Part shown: positions 1 to 12,157 of the stretch, piece after piece
Layout of the letters: each line of letters opens with the position of its first letter
Numbering within the stretch: position 1 is the stretch's first letter
Assembly: GCA_023512835.1 (NCBI GenBank)
Contig: CM042084.1
Coordinates: forward strand, 11,776,842-11,840,841
DNA: 64,000 nucleotides
From: Taxillus chinensis
Taxonomy: Eukaryota > Streptophyta > Magnoliopsida > Santalales > Loranthaceae
Direction of reading: 5' to 3'
Position numbers and translations under genes: made by a program
Notes under the pieces: model-generated
What the model was told of the DNA's origin: nothing
Databases searched by the model: none
The model's input: the letters and a program-made list of their open reading frames with translations, nothing else

Positions 1-393
1 TTGACTTCAACCTTCGACACTCACAATCCACGGCTCCATCAGCGCCCAATGCCAATGGCCCAATGCCTTCCAGCGCCAACCGCAGCTCGCTGCCGCCCTC
101 TGAAACGCCAGAACCCACTGCCTAGGCGAAGCGCCCACCTGCTGCCTTGCACTTATGTTGTACTCTACTGCGGCCTCTGCCGTTCACAAGTATGCCTCAC
201 TACCCTTTCAAAATTTAATTGGATTTTAATTTAGAAAATTTCAAAATGCATAAATATCTAGGTGTTTGATGTTTGTAGTGTTTAATGTATTGCTCATTCG
301 TGGATAAATGCATAAATATCTAGTATTTGATATTTGTAGTGTTTTAATTTAGAAATTTTCAAAATGCATAATTTTCAGCTGTTGCTGCTAGTA
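1..393. other. Unassigned leading segment with a short direct repeat
   Basis: No recognisable gene. The open frame at 1-234 has no domain I know and looks like chance. A unit of about 37 bp (roughly 247-284 and 308-344, beginning tgcataaatatcta) is repeated with small differences. The segment runs directly into the hAT transposase remnant. Confidence 0.5.
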
Positions 394-681
394 ATGGATA
401 AATTTGTGATAAGAAAACCAAAAGATTCTTCGTTTGGTTCTTCTAAGTGAATTTGTGTTGACTTGAATAATCTTCCTTCAGATCCTGGACTACAAGAACC
501 GATATCATCTTATTTTCCTAATGATCAAGATAATATAAGAAGAGCATATATATAAAAGGGTCATTGTCAAATTGTTCCTACCAATTTACCTCAAACTGGA
601 ATTGCTGGAGCAATGCGTCGGTTTAATCCTAATTGGTTTGTTGAATACAAAAATTGGTTGGAATACAATATAGAAAAGGAT
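394..681 (+). pseudogene. hAT (ZMYM1-like, TTF-type zinc finger) transposase, N-terminal relic
   Basis: A single frame from the ATG at 394 reads MDKFVIRKPKDSSF, then LNNLPSDPGLQEPISSY, NDQDNIRRAYI and MRRFNPNWFVEYKNWLEY. This is the conserved start of plant TTF-type zinc-finger/hAT-dimerisation transposase-like proteins. Two in-frame stops (TGA near 448, TAA near 553) interrupt it, and similarity ends around 681, before the zinc-ligand cysteines can be followed. The product would have been a DNA-binding transposase of the hAT superfamily; this piece cannot encode one. The C-terminal relic at 28870-30330 is of the same family but the opposite strand, so the two need not come from one insertion. 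Confidence 0.8.
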
Positions 682-1387
682 GTGATATTTTATAACATTT
701 TATGTCATATTTTATTAATAGTATTATTTTTTATTTCTGTAATAATTGTTGAATACCCTGAAAATAAATTTTAGAGTCGCCCCTGCTTATAATTGTTGCT
801 TTATAGGAACTAACATGTGTTAAGCGTACAAACCAAGGTTTGGCAGACCCTTTTGATATGATGACTTATTTTCATTATTTTACTATGTGAACTATTCTGG
901 AAAATTTTAAATAATGTAATAATTGTATTTGAAACCTAAGTTGTAATAACCATGTGTATCTTTACTTTTATTTTATAGAGACAAATGATAGTTTAACTGG
1001 GAAAGTCTACCATAAAGAGTTTGAATAAGATTTTTTCTTTATAATATTGTATGTGAATGTGACATGTTATATATGTGGGCATGAGTTGGGGAGACAATTA
1101 TATACTTTTATTATACACAATTTGATACAAGTTACGACAATGCCCTATTTGATTAAAACCATTAATGCCAGTGTTTGTTCTCTTATTAGTTTGTTCATAT
1201 AAAATACTTCACTATTTTAGAATTTTGACGACAATAAAAAGCTATGATCTTCATTGCAAATGGGTTCACTCGCAAAATTAAAAATCAGTGTTCTTAGTTG
1301 ATATTATATTAAAAACAAATTTGAAAATAGATTAGTTAGCTTCCAAAAAATGTATAGATTAACTTCTTTAAAGTAGTTAAAAACCCT
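682..1387. other. AT-rich segment, no gene seen
   Basis: AT-rich DNA with no frame I can support. Its last five bases (1383-1387, ACCCT) are the left target-site duplication of the gypsy element that follows. Confidence 0.6.
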
Positions 1388-2704
1388 TGTTAGCAATTCG
1401 CAAAGCGTACGGATCGTTACAAGTAATAAAGTGGACTCAAAGTCCGGATGTCGAACCCACAGGGAAAGTGATCAAGTAAAAAGCTCATTTTGTAAATCCA
1501 TGATGTATCTAAAGTTGGTTTTGTATCATTAGCAATTTGAATGTTGTAATTTAATTAAACAAAGCAATTTAAATGTTCTTATGGGAGAAAATAGGGATTT
1601 GGATGTCAATCAATGTAATTAATTAATTTCTTGTTCTTAAGGCATATTAATTCAAACTTCCCCTTTTTGTTTAAAACCCAACACCTTTGCATGTACTAGC
1701 CTCTTTCGAGTGATCTAGCCGTGTGTATACCCTAGCTTGGGGAACGGGCAACCCATTATGTGCTTAAGTTGTTTGAGTGTAGATTGGCATCACACCAACC
1801 CTAAATAGATTACAAGCAAGATTACGGCTTTCGCAAATTATAATCTTAGCAAGTCAAGTCTCTTAACTATCCAGGTTATCAATGTCTTCTTTCGATCCAT
1901 GATTGATTAACCTTATACAAGATTTAAGGTGGCCGAATTTAAATCTCACATGCTAACTCAAAAGACTTGATAAACATAACAAGGAATTTCAAATTAACTA
2001 GCCAAAAGAAAAGGAATTAAAAACTTACATCAAATCCATCCTCCTCCCATGGAGGTTCAAGCTACCATAACAAATAAGAAAACCATTGTTCTTACTATGA
2101 GAACCCAATACACCCTCTCTCTCTTCCGAATGAACGATACCCCAAATTACATGAAAAATCCCTTTTTGTCTTACCATCCTGTGTATAACCGCATCCCCTA
2201 ACTGTTAGAACTATTCCCTCTATTAATTCAAACTCGTTTCCCTCTCAAAAAGGTTGAATGAGCATCGTCAGGATCCTTTAATGAAGGATTACAGTCGTAC
2301 ACGTGGCATCTATGAGGATTCGTTGATCAGCAGAATACGTTGTATCTAAACGCCCGGTGTCAATTCATTTGGTCAACTCAATTTCAAATGACCGTTTCAA
2401 ATGATCAAGCTCTCGGGAGCTTCTGGTCAACTCAATTGGTCCTGTCATTTTTTTTTTGGTCATTTCAAATTTGAAATGACCGTAGTCAGATTATTCCTTG
2501 CTCCTTCATTCTTTCTTTGGACCTTGTACTTGGCCTATTTTCCATTCAAAGATAACAAAAACACCACAAAGGATCTACTAATGTTATGTTAGGGAGTTAG
2601 TTCATTAATCATTCAAATTCATCAAAATGAAGTTAAAGATGTGATCTTTTATCATGAAATCCCCTTCATTTGACACTAAAATGTGTTAGAAAAACCCCCT
2701 AACA
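1388..2704 (-). repeat. 3' LTR of the Athila-type element
   Basis: About 1317 bp, ends TGTTAGCAATTCG and CCCCCTAACA. It matches the right LTR base for base over long stretches with scattered substitutions and small indels. In the element's own orientation it is the 3' LTR. The adjoining internal sequence at 2705-2719 reads, on the minus strand, CTAAGTTTGGAGTTG, a weak candidate polypurine tract. Confidence 0.95.
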
Positions 2705-4025
2705 ACAACTCCAAACTTAGAACTTGCTCGTCCTGAGGCAATTAGAATTATGAGGCATAGAAAAAGTAAGACAATGAATTGATATAAGAGCATGTGAAAG
2801 AATAAAACATCCATAAAACATATGGTTTAACTCTTAATATCATGTATGAAGTTTTGTATTCTCAATCCAACAATCATATGTTCTCTTTACTGAAGACTAG
2901 GAAGCAATTGAACCACCAACATTCTGAAACAAATTTCCTAATTCCTTGTAATCTCACAATGAGCAAAGCAACCTCACTCATAGGGTAATGTCACTTCACT
3001 CTCTCTCAATCTTTCATGGAATTAAAACTAAAACAAGTGCCTTCCTAATCCTTTTTGGTGATTCAACCATCATTCCATTACCCAATTAGTTTTTGTCATA
3101 GACCACAATGATGGTAAAAGTAACAATGGCCAACACACTTCTTATCTATTTTTAATGTACAAGTAAGTTCTATGTACAATGCACTTTGAAAATATACAAC
3201 TGTAATACTTTTTTTTTAAAGGATTATGCTGCAATAGTCTATATAACCTTACAAGTGTTTCCTTGATGGATTATACATCTCCACAGTCCATAACCTTCTT
3301 TTTTTTTTTTTCAAGGCTTATGCTTCGGTAGTCTATATAACCTTACAAAGTTTTCCTTGATGGATTATATATCTCCACGATTCATAACCTTTTTTTTTTT
3401 TAAGTATACACACTTTATACAACACTTTATACAACTTGGAACATTATACTTATTCTAAACAAAGTGGGTTATGGCTCCAACTCCACCATTCCAACTATCC
3501 AATCACCAATGTACAACTATAGAAGGACTTATTGAAGTTTAATTTCCATGAAGTGAATACTCATCAAAATATATAGCTCTCAATAAAGTTATGTTCTCAC
3601 TCATTCAAGGAATCAAGTTATTTATTCAAAAGTTGTCAATTCATTATGGATCCAAGTCTTTGTTCAAACACATGATAATATCATTCCAAGTACATGAGTT
3701 TCATGCATGAGATTAATGAGTGACCATTGGTTTCAAAAGTATTTCATTCTTAAACATGTTATATATAAACATTTCAAAAATTTTCCTCATGAATTCATCT
3801 TTTGATCATGCAACTCCTTTCACAATATAACCAAATCTCATATATGAACAATGCATATCATCATTAATTCCATTGCATCTTCACAAACAACTCCAAACTT
3901 GGAGTTTTGCATATTCACAAAAACAAAAACATACAGCCAGAAAGGGAAATGTTCAAACCTTCTTCTTCTTTTTCTTACGAGGAGAGGCTGGCTCACTAAA
4001 ATAATACATCATTTGAGCCATCAAT
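2705..4025. other. Untranslated 3' internal region of the Athila-type element
   Basis: No coding frame of note. The short string caactccaaactt beside the LTR recurs near 3888. Two poly-T-containing repeats near 3205-3270 and 3290-3400 share the phrase tctatataaccttaca and the adjoining ttccttgatggattat, indicating a local duplication. Lies between the third ORF and the 3' LTR. Confidence 0.6.
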
Positions 4026-6270
4026 TCACGAAGGGCTAGTACGAAATCGGGTTTGAATTTGGTGCATCCCATTTTCCTCCATGTTCTTGCATGAGAGCGT
4101 CAAATAATAACAAACAAAAGGCCCACAGCTTGAATTGTCAACTTGGCGAGGTGATGGTTGAATTGAATAGGACAATTGTTCCTCTCGTTCCTCCATGCCA
4201 AAATGAGTATATATTTGAGCTATCTTCATAGCCTTGATGCAAAGATTCTCCAACCCCATTGCTAACTCTTTTAACTGTCTGCATTATTTGCTCCCAAGGA
4301 ATCATATACATGGATAACACGATTCCCCATTGTATACTTGATAGGATATAATGATTTGAGATGTGAATGGGGATCGAACGACTTTTAAATCTACCCACGG
4401 TCGGAAACCTTCTTCACTCCCTATCATATATGCACCTAACGCCTCTGGCTTAAGGGGAGAAGAATTTGCAAGCAAGGAAAATACTTCATTGTCCTTACCA
4501 TGTTTAAAAATCTCTGGTTCCTTCCTTATAGCATCTCTTAAGGCAAAAATGAAATTGCTCAAATCAGGTGACTCAATCCAATTTCGAACACCAACAATTC
4601 TCCTCAAGTCCTTGGCTGGAAATGTTCTAAATGCCCAGTTGTTCTATAAAGTTCTTGATTAGAATCTCTAAACTGGAAATATCTCTCTCTTGATTCAATT
4701 GTTTCCAGCCCTAGAGGGATAAGTATGTCCAACAATGACCATAGAGGAGTTGTAAGCAAATCCAATGATAGCTCAGTTCTCTTTTTCTTTTGAGCTCTTG
4801 TTGGAGCTCTTCTTGTTAAGGCTCTAGTTTTCTTTGGGCGTTTCGAACAGCACCTGCAGGATGCAAACTGCTCTCTATCTCAAATGGTGGAAAAAGTTGT
4901 ATTGTTAGAGGAGAAGGATCTCTCTACCTCATCTTCTTTGATTTGCCACCATTTGTTGGTTCTGGTGTAGCCACATGAGTGGAAGCTACTTCTTCCTCGA
5001 TTTCTTTTGCTCCTTCTCTCGATTCAGGTTGGGCTTTTGTTGATTTCTTCTTCCTTTGTTGCACTTTTTCCAACAATTTCGCAATTTGTTTCATGTGGCT
5101 CTCATGTTGCGGCCTTTACATCTCCTTGAAGCTTAAGTAAAGCCGATTCCTCGCTGAACTTCGTACATCGGTTTCTTCATCTTCCTCGGAAGATTCATAT
5201 TTCTCAGGTTTTTGTATATTTTCCTTTTCAGGTATTCTCTTCCTCGGTTGAAGAAATCGAAGTGGGAGAGCCGAACCATCTTTTACAGGAGATATTTGCT
5301 TTGCTCTATGAAACACAGGCCCCACCAATTTAACGGCTATAGTCCCTTCCTCGGTGATACATTTTATAATCAAATTGTTTGGGTAAGGGGTCTTAGCAGC
5401 GATTCTATATATACTAGGATAACAGTGTTGCACCACTTTTGTTAAAATTCGTACAAATCCCCTCTTATCCACCGACTTCTTCCACTCTTGAAATATCATT
5501 TCGCCAGGTCTATGGATAATTCCGCTTGATGCTATACATGCATTGTAAATGTGCAAACAGGATCGCATCAATTCCTAGCATCCGAGAAAATATGCACCGA
5601 CCAAAGAGAATAGCCAAAAAACCTTAAATACCCCGAAAACCCTGTTTTCTTATGATATTTCTTCTCATTCCCCTTGGGTTTGGAGTAGTCAAGTGCTTCA
5701 CTAAATTCCTCTTTAGTTAGGTCGGGTAAAGAGCAAGATTTGCTCCGCAAATTGAAGGTTTTTCGAATATTGGCGGCAAAAATTACTACCTTCTTTCCCC
5801 TTATCGTACATATCATGTGATTCTCCTCTATTTTCAGATTATTATAAAAATTTTCTCGCAAACTCCATCAACAGAGGGCAAGGATCGCCACATACCTTGT
5901 GCAAGTTCCTCCTTCAAGTATTCTCTGCATTTCGGCCGCCCATGAGATTCTAGGGTTATTCAAGAGTTCCCATGGAAACACCAGTCCTGGGCGTCACCTC
6001 TCTCGACAATTGCCTTTGGTTTCACCATGTGAACCGTCGCAAGAAAACGAGCGAGTGCTCAACTTGGTTGGAGGTAATCGAATCAACAAACCTTTAAGAG
6101 ATAAGGGAGCCGAGCGAGATTCGCGAACCGGAGGAGGAGTGGTGGTAGATTTCGTGCAAAGGAAGTTCGGCTTAAATATTGACCCTCTCGTTTTTAAATG
6201 AGTGTCCTTAGTCAATCGATTTGTCAACTCAATTTTTAATTGACTAAGCCTTCGGGACACCTTAGTCATT
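4026..6270 (-). pseudogene. Third ORF of the Athila-type element (plant transposon-protein domain), broken
   Basis: Minus-strand frames between integrase and the 3' LTR, split by frameshifts and stops. The best piece (5568-5861) starts RENFYNNLKIEENHMICTIR and continues GKKVVIF, which resembles the 'putative plant transposon protein' (Transposase_32) domain found in many Athila/Tat elements. It continues into 5116-5571 (SGIIHRPGEMIFQEWKKSV; acidic tail ESSEEDEETD) and 4302-4607. In this lineage the position after integrase is occupied by an env-like or otherwise uncharacterised ORF; I see no clear transmembrane or signal segment to support an envelope role. The N-terminal part (5862-6270) is poorly conserved. 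Confidence 0.65.
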
Positions 6271-6500
6271 TCAAATGGCGTGTCATTTCAATTTGGTCAT
6301 TTTAAATTTCAAATGACCACTTCACTAAAAATTACCAGTTTCAGTCCAAAACAGAATTAACCTCCTTCAACCGTAACGATGCTTGGATTCTCTATCCGAA
6401 TATCAATAAACTCAAACAAACAATCAAATAATCACAAATAACTCGGGTTGCCTCCGGAAGCGCTCGCATTTAATGTCGGTAGCTTGACATTCTTCCTTGA

Positions 6501-7898
6501 TTAATTTGGAAATGGAGCAAGGTAAAGAACCTCCTTTACTCCTCGCAGCTCAACAAAAACCTTCAACCTGTGTCCATTAACAAGTGAATGCTTTGGAGAA
6601 TTATCCTGTTGAATAAGTACTCCTCCCTTTTCAAAAACTTTTTTTAACCACAAAAAAGTCCAGGACCATTTACTCTTGAGTTTTCCAGGAAAAAGTTTCA
6701 GTCTAGAATTATACAACAAAACCTTCGACCTTCTATAAACCGCTTAGGATGAAGATGTTTATCATGCCATCTCTTAGTCTTCTCCTTGTAGATTTTTGCA
6801 TTTTCATATGCATTCAATCTAAATTCCTCAATCTCATTTAATTGCATAAGTCCTGGACTCCTCCGATTTCGAGCATCAAAATTTAAAAAGTGTGTAGCCC
6901 AATAGGCCTTATGCTCTAGTTCCACAGGTAAGTGGCATGCTTTTCCAAAAACCAATTTGAACGGTGATGTACCCAATGGAGTTTTGAAAGTCGTTCTATA
7001 TGCCCACAATGCATCATCCAATTTGTTAGCCCATTCCTTCCTAGACAAGTTGATTGTTCTCTCAAGGATCCTCTTAATTTCTCTGTTTGAAATTTCAACT
7101 TGTCCATTGGCTTGAGGATGATATGGAGTAGTGATTCTATGATGAACTCCATACTTTTTCAACAGCTTTTTCAATAAACTTATTACAAAAATGGCTTCCT
7201 CCATCACTAACTAATGCCCTAGGTACTCCAAATCCGGTAAAAATATTTTTCTTAAGAAACTTGAGTACCATTCTTGAATCATTGGTTTGGGTGGCTATGG
7301 CTTCCACCCACTTTGACACATAATCAATCGCCACTAGAATATACCGATTCTTGTAAGATGACGGGAAAGGACCCATAAAATCTATTCCCCCAAACATCAA
7401 ACAGCTCCACTTCTAAAATGTTTGTCGGGGGCATTTCATCTCTTCTTGTTAGAGTCTCGGATTTTTGGCATTGCTCACAAGCTTGAACAAAACTCCTTGT
7501 ATCATGAAATAGGCCAAAAGAAACCTGCTTCAAGGACCTTTTGCCGCTATTTTAGATGGTCTCATATGACCTCCACACTCCCTAGTGTGGCAATGATTCA
7601 AAATATTGGTCATCTCATCTTCTGGAATACACCTTCTTATCAAACTATTAAGACAAATCTTGAATAACAGAGGTTTCTCCCAAATGTAACTCCTCACTTC
7701 GGATAAAAATTTCTTCTTTTGTTGTGATGAGAATTTATAAGGGAAAATTCTCCCTACAATATAGTTTACCAAATCTGCATACCAAGGAGTGAGTTCCTGC
7801 ACAACAAATAATTTTTCATCCGGAAAATCTTCAATTATAGGTAAAAATTCATCAAAATTCTTTTCAACTCCTTCTAATCTTGACAAATGATCTGCCAC
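6501..7898 (-). pseudogene. Gypsy integrase domain, frameshifted
   Basis: Overlapping minus-strand frames give the full integrase order. The zinc-binding part is at 7450-7640 (HCHTRECGGH then CEQCQKSE). The catalytic core shows all three acidic positions: GGIDFMGPF (first Asp), LVSDGGSHF (second Asp) and [16 protein letters not shown] (Glu). The C-terminal part at 6501-6860 ([19 protein letters not shown], then LFPGKLKSKWS) is the usual gypsy tail. At least three frame changes separate the pieces (near 7137-7180, 7330-7400 and 6700), so no intact protein can be made. The enzyme would have inserted the element cDNA into host DNA. Confidence 0.88.
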
Positions 7899-9140
7899 AA
7901 CATTTTCTGCTTCCGCTTATCCTTGATTGTGAAATCAAATTCTTGCAATAATAACACCCAACGAATCGACGAGGTTTTGATTCCTTCTTGGTGATCAAGT
8001 ATTTAATAACTGCATGATCTGTGAAAACAACCGTGTGGGATCCCAAAAGGTAACTTCTGAATTTATCAAAGGCATAAACAATTGCAAGTAATCCTTTTCA
8101 GTTGTGGCATAGTTGATCTGAGCATCATTCAACAATTTGCTTGCATAAGCAATTACATGCACCTTCTTCTCCTTTCTTTGCCCTAAGACAACTCCTATAT
8201 TTGTGTCACTTGCGTCACACATTAATTCAAATGGCAAATTTCAATCAGGAGATATAATGATAGAGGCGGAAATAAGAGCTTCCTTGAGTTGCTTAAAAAG
8301 TTGTTTGACACTCAATAGAAAATTCAAATGCCACATCCTTCACTAACAATGAACATAGAGGTTTAGAGATTTTTGAAAAATCCTTTATGAACCTTCTATA
8401 AAATCCCGCATGCCCCAAAAAACTCCGAACCCCTTTGACATTTGTGGGTGGTGGCATGGATTTTATAGCGACAATCTTTGCACGATCTACCTCTATTCCC
8501 TTGTTGGACACTTTATGTCCCAAGACAATGCCTTCTTGTACCATGAAATGACATTTTTCCCAATTAAGAATAAGATTGGTCTTTTCACATCTCTCGCAAA
8601 ATCTGAGATAAATTATTTAAACAATCATCATATGAAGAACCAAAAAAAGAGAAGTCATCTATAAAGATTTCAATTGTCTTCTCTACAAACTCGAAAAGAT
8701 AGCCATCATGCAACGTTGGAATGTAGCAGGAGCATTGCATAATCCAAAAGGCATCCTCCTATAAGCAAAAGTTCCATAAGGGCATGTGAAAGTAGTTTTG
8801 TCTTGATCTTCAGGTGCAATGGGTATTTGATTATACCCAGAATATCCATCAAGAAAACAATAATAATTGTGCCCGCCAATCTTTCCAACATTTGATCAAT
8901 GTGTGGCAAAGGAAAATGATCTTTTCTTGTGTTTGCATTGAGTTTGCGATAATCTATGCAAACTCTCCATCCGGTGACAATTCTAGTAGAGATTAATTCA
9001 TTCTCGGAATTCTTGACCACAGTCATTCCTCCTTTCTTAGGGACAATCCGCACAGGACTCACCCATGGGCTATCCGAGATAGAGTATATAATACCAGGAT
9101 CAAGAAGCTTAGTAACTTCAGCCCTTACTACTTCCTTCAT
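7864..9140 (-). pseudogene. Gypsy reverse transcriptase and RNase H, frameshifted
   Basis: The RT start is clear in 8706-9140: LDPGIIYSISDSPWVSPV, then VPKKGGMTVV and VCIDYRKLNANTRKDHFPLP. The frame shifts within the FLDGYSGYNQ-like block (near 8860). The catalytic DD box survives in another frame near 8650 (IFIDDFSFFG), followed by the thumb and connection region (8293-8544, VLGHKVSNKGIEVDRAK, FLGHAGFYRRFIKDFS). RNase H begins ELMCDASDTNIGVVLGQ (8237 downward) and breaks near 8040 and 7900. The order RT-RNase H-integrase is that of Ty3/gypsy. Not functional as it stands. Confidence 0.88.
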
Positions 9141-9338
9141 GTTTGGGTTTAACCTTCTCGATGATCAATGCTATTTTTACTCTTGTCCTCTAAGAAAATT
9201 CTGGCATACACATGGAAGGACTAATTCCTTTTATATCTGCCATTGTCCACCCAATGGCATTTTTCCTCTTCCTTAAAACCGTCAACAATCGATCTAATTG
9301 TTCTCCTTTTAGCTCAATTTGCTACAATAACAGGCCAC

Positions 9339-10315
9339 TCACCTTCTTCTCCCAAGAATACATACTTTAGATGTCTTTGGTAGAATCTTCAACTCAACCT
9401 TTGGTGCCTTTTCAATCGATGGGACTGGTTTAGAATTTCTTCCAATATCTTCAAATCCTTTCTTTGATTGAAAATGAATGACTGGTGTGGCCTCTAAAGC
9501 ATTTCTCACCTCTAAAATGTCTTCATTAACATTGACTAAACATTCTCCAAACATAACCCTAAGGGATCATGAAATCCCTTAGCATGATCTTTAATTGCAG
9601 TATTTAACATCTCCACAAGACAACCTTGTTCATGTTCAACTTCCTGAATATTCTTCATACTCTTATATAAGTTGAACTCCACTTTGTCTTCACCAATGTG
9701 TAATTCTAATTTCCCACCTTTGACATCTATGATTGCCCCTCATTGTTCTAAAAATGGTCCGCCAAGAATAAGTGGTAAAGAACCACCTTCTTCCATATCC
9801 AAAGCTATCAAATCAATTGGGACAATAAAATTCTGAATTTGTAACGGTGCATTCTCTATAATGCCATTGCATACTTAATAGATTTGTCGACAAGTTGCAA
9901 GGTCACCGATGTGGGCCGCAATTTTCCAAGACCTAGCTTGCTACATACCTGAAGATGGAATCAAACTCACACTAGCTCCCAAGTCACGAGAGCCGAATCA
10001 AAAGTAATGTTCCCTATAGTGCAAGGTATAGAAAAACTTCCTGGGGTCTACCATCTTCTGAGGTAGTTTTCTCTGAATAATTGCACTACACTCCTCTGTA
10101 AGTGCAATTATTCCAGTCTCTTCAATTTTCTTTTTGTTACTCAACATCTCTTTCAACATCTTGGAGTAGGAAGGCATTTGAGTCAATGCTTCCAAAAATG
10201 GAATGGTAAGCTTTAATTCCTTAAGATGTTCAATGAATCTTTTATATTGTTCATCTTTCTTTCTTTGTCTCAATCTTTGAGGGAAGGGTATTGATGGAGC
10301 ATAATTCTTCACCAC
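9339..10315 (-). pseudogene. Gypsy protease and protease-RT linker, broken
   Basis: Minus strand. The frame from 10315 contains PFPQRLRQRKKDEQYKRF, IPFLEALTQMPSYSKMLKE and IALTEECSAIIQRKLPQKM, diagnostic of the Athila gag-protease junction. The aspartic protease signature DLGASVSLIP can be read around 9958-9990 but in a different frame from the upstream part, so a frameshift lies near 10000. The linker toward RT (9339-9554) includes VRNALEATPV and VELKILPKTSK. The protease would have matured the Gag-Pol polyprotein. Confidence 0.75.
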
Positions 10316-10329
10316 CTTAGGAACTTCAG

Positions 10330-12009
10330 GATGTTCCTCTTTCTTTTCTTCCCTTTCCTCCTCGATTTAGGTTCACCTTCATCCTTTTTGACATGGGTTG
10401 TTTCCTCCACTTGAGGAACTTCCCTTTCTGGTAACTCTCTTTCACTTCTTAGCATAACAGACTGCACATATTCCATTGGGTTTGGCTCGGTCTTACTAGG
10501 AAGCTCTCCTGGGTTCCTAATAGTAAGAGCGTTTGCTATTTGTGCAATTTGAGTCTCTAACTTCTTGTTATGAGTCTCAATCTGTCAAATCGGTTACTAA
10601 TATCGTTTCAATCTTATTCAATCTCTGTTTAGTTCTCTCTGCCATCTTCTCAATTGCACATTCCCAATCAACCTTCCTTTTCTCACCATATCTAGCTCTT
10701 TCTTTGTTTAGGTTGGAACCGCCTATTGAATTGCCGATTGTTTCGATTATTCGGCACTTGATTTGCATTATTTCCACCTTGATTACTCTGCTGATTATTC
10801 TGTCCTCCCCATGAAAAATTCGGATGATTCCTCCATCCAGGATTGTAGGTATTGGAAAATGGATTATTCCCTTGCTGTTTTGGTTAGCTATGTAATTAAC
10901 TTCCTCATTCATATTAGTGAATATCCTTCCACTGTCTCTTCATATGCCTTTAGTGGACACTCATTCGGAATGTGTATGCCCCCACATTCTTTGCAAGCAG
11001 AGTTAACCTTTGCTACTCTCTGAACATTTAATTTTTCAACCTGTTTTGTCAAAGCTTCCAACTTAGCATTTAGCATTGTGGAATTATCCACCTCAATTAA
11101 ACCAGGTTTCTTCACGGTTATTCTCCTGGAGGGCCACCGAGCTTGCTCTTTTGTCGATTCCTCTATAATCTCTTTAGCTTCTTCTGCAGTCTTGGCTGTC
11201 GAGCACCTCTCTGGCAAGATTTACCATGTATTGCTCCTCACTGTAAGGCCTCCATAAAACACTTCAATAAGTAACCAATCTTCTAAGCCATGATTGGGAC
11301 ATTTTCTCTGCAATTCCCTGAATCTATTCCATGCTTCACCAAGTGTTTCTCCAGTGGTTTGGGTAAAAGCAGTGATGTTGTTTCTCAACTTCACTGTTCT
11401 TCCTCTTGGGAAATATTTAGTAAGAAATTCTTGGGCACAATCCGCCTATCTGGTGAAATGTCCCTCTCGAAAAAGAATTGAACCAGGATCAAAGCATCCT
11501 CCTTTAAAGAGCAAGGGAATAATTCCAATCCGATAAAATCCTCCCAGGCACTCCTTGTCTTCTCATTGTTCTGCATATCCGCACAAATCTGGCTAAATGG
11601 TGGTGAGGATCTTCCAAAGGTGTCCCCCCAAAACCGTTTCGCACTACTAAATTAATGAGCTGTGGAGAAAACTCAAAGTTTTCTCTCAAGAGAGGTGGTC
11701 GATAGATAGGATTTCGATATCGAAACATCAGGAGTATGATGCTCCCTAACCGGCCTGAGATCTGACCCATTATCTTCCTGTTCTGGCTTGTTGTTGTTCT
11801 TCCATAATCGAACATGATTCAACACTTTCTTGTTCCCACAACAAATTCTGCAAATCAAACTCTGGATTACTCCAAAATCCAGGAACAGAATTTGATTCTT
11901 CTTCAATGCTTCTTGATCGTACACTCCTTTGCTTTCTCAATCTAGCAAAGAATGTACGTTCCAGCTCAGGATCAAACAAATCTTCAAACGTTGATGAACG
12001 CTTGCTCAT
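10330..12009 (-). pseudogene. Gypsy gag, broken into several frames
   Basis: Minus strand from the ATG at 12009 (MSKRSSTFEDLFDPELERTF). Frames change near 11815, 11576 and 11217. The capsid-like part reads GGTPLEDPHHHLARFVRICR and then GLELFPCSLKEDA. Downstream is a lysine-rich linker with a zinc knuckle CKECGGIHIPNEC (Cx2Cx3Hx4C, the Athila spacing, near 10960-11000), followed by the asparagine-rich stretch PFSNTYNPGWRNHPNFSWGG near 10800-10860 in another frame. Gag would form the virus-like particle and bind element RNA; this copy is not translatable as one protein. Confidence 0.8.
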
Positions 12010-12133
12010 TCATTCGCACTGTAAAAACAACAATGAACACATACCTAGTATAATGCCACACACGGAGTTTGGTAATTACAATAAGTATGCTTCCACACTC
12101 AATCACAAAATGTACTTTCAACTTTGTTCCTTT

Positions 12134-12151
12134 CCCCCGGCAACGGCGCCA
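12134..12151 (-). promoter_or_regulatory. Primer-binding site, tRNA-Asp type
   Basis: The plus strand reads CCCCCGGCAACGGCGCCA, which is the 3' terminal sequence of plant nuclear tRNA-Asp including the A of CCA. It lies six bases from the inner edge of the right LTR (12158), where minus-strand cDNA synthesis would be primed for an element transcribed on the minus strand. Confidence 0.9.
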
Positions 12152-12157
12152 AAAACT

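Noticed and set aside
4363..4662. 99-codon plus-strand frame
   Set aside because: Lies antisense to the third ORF of the Athila-type element and has no domain.
12134..12151. tRNA-Asp-like sequence
   Set aside because: Only the 3' terminal 18 bases are present, exactly where a primer-binding site is expected; no tRNA gene.
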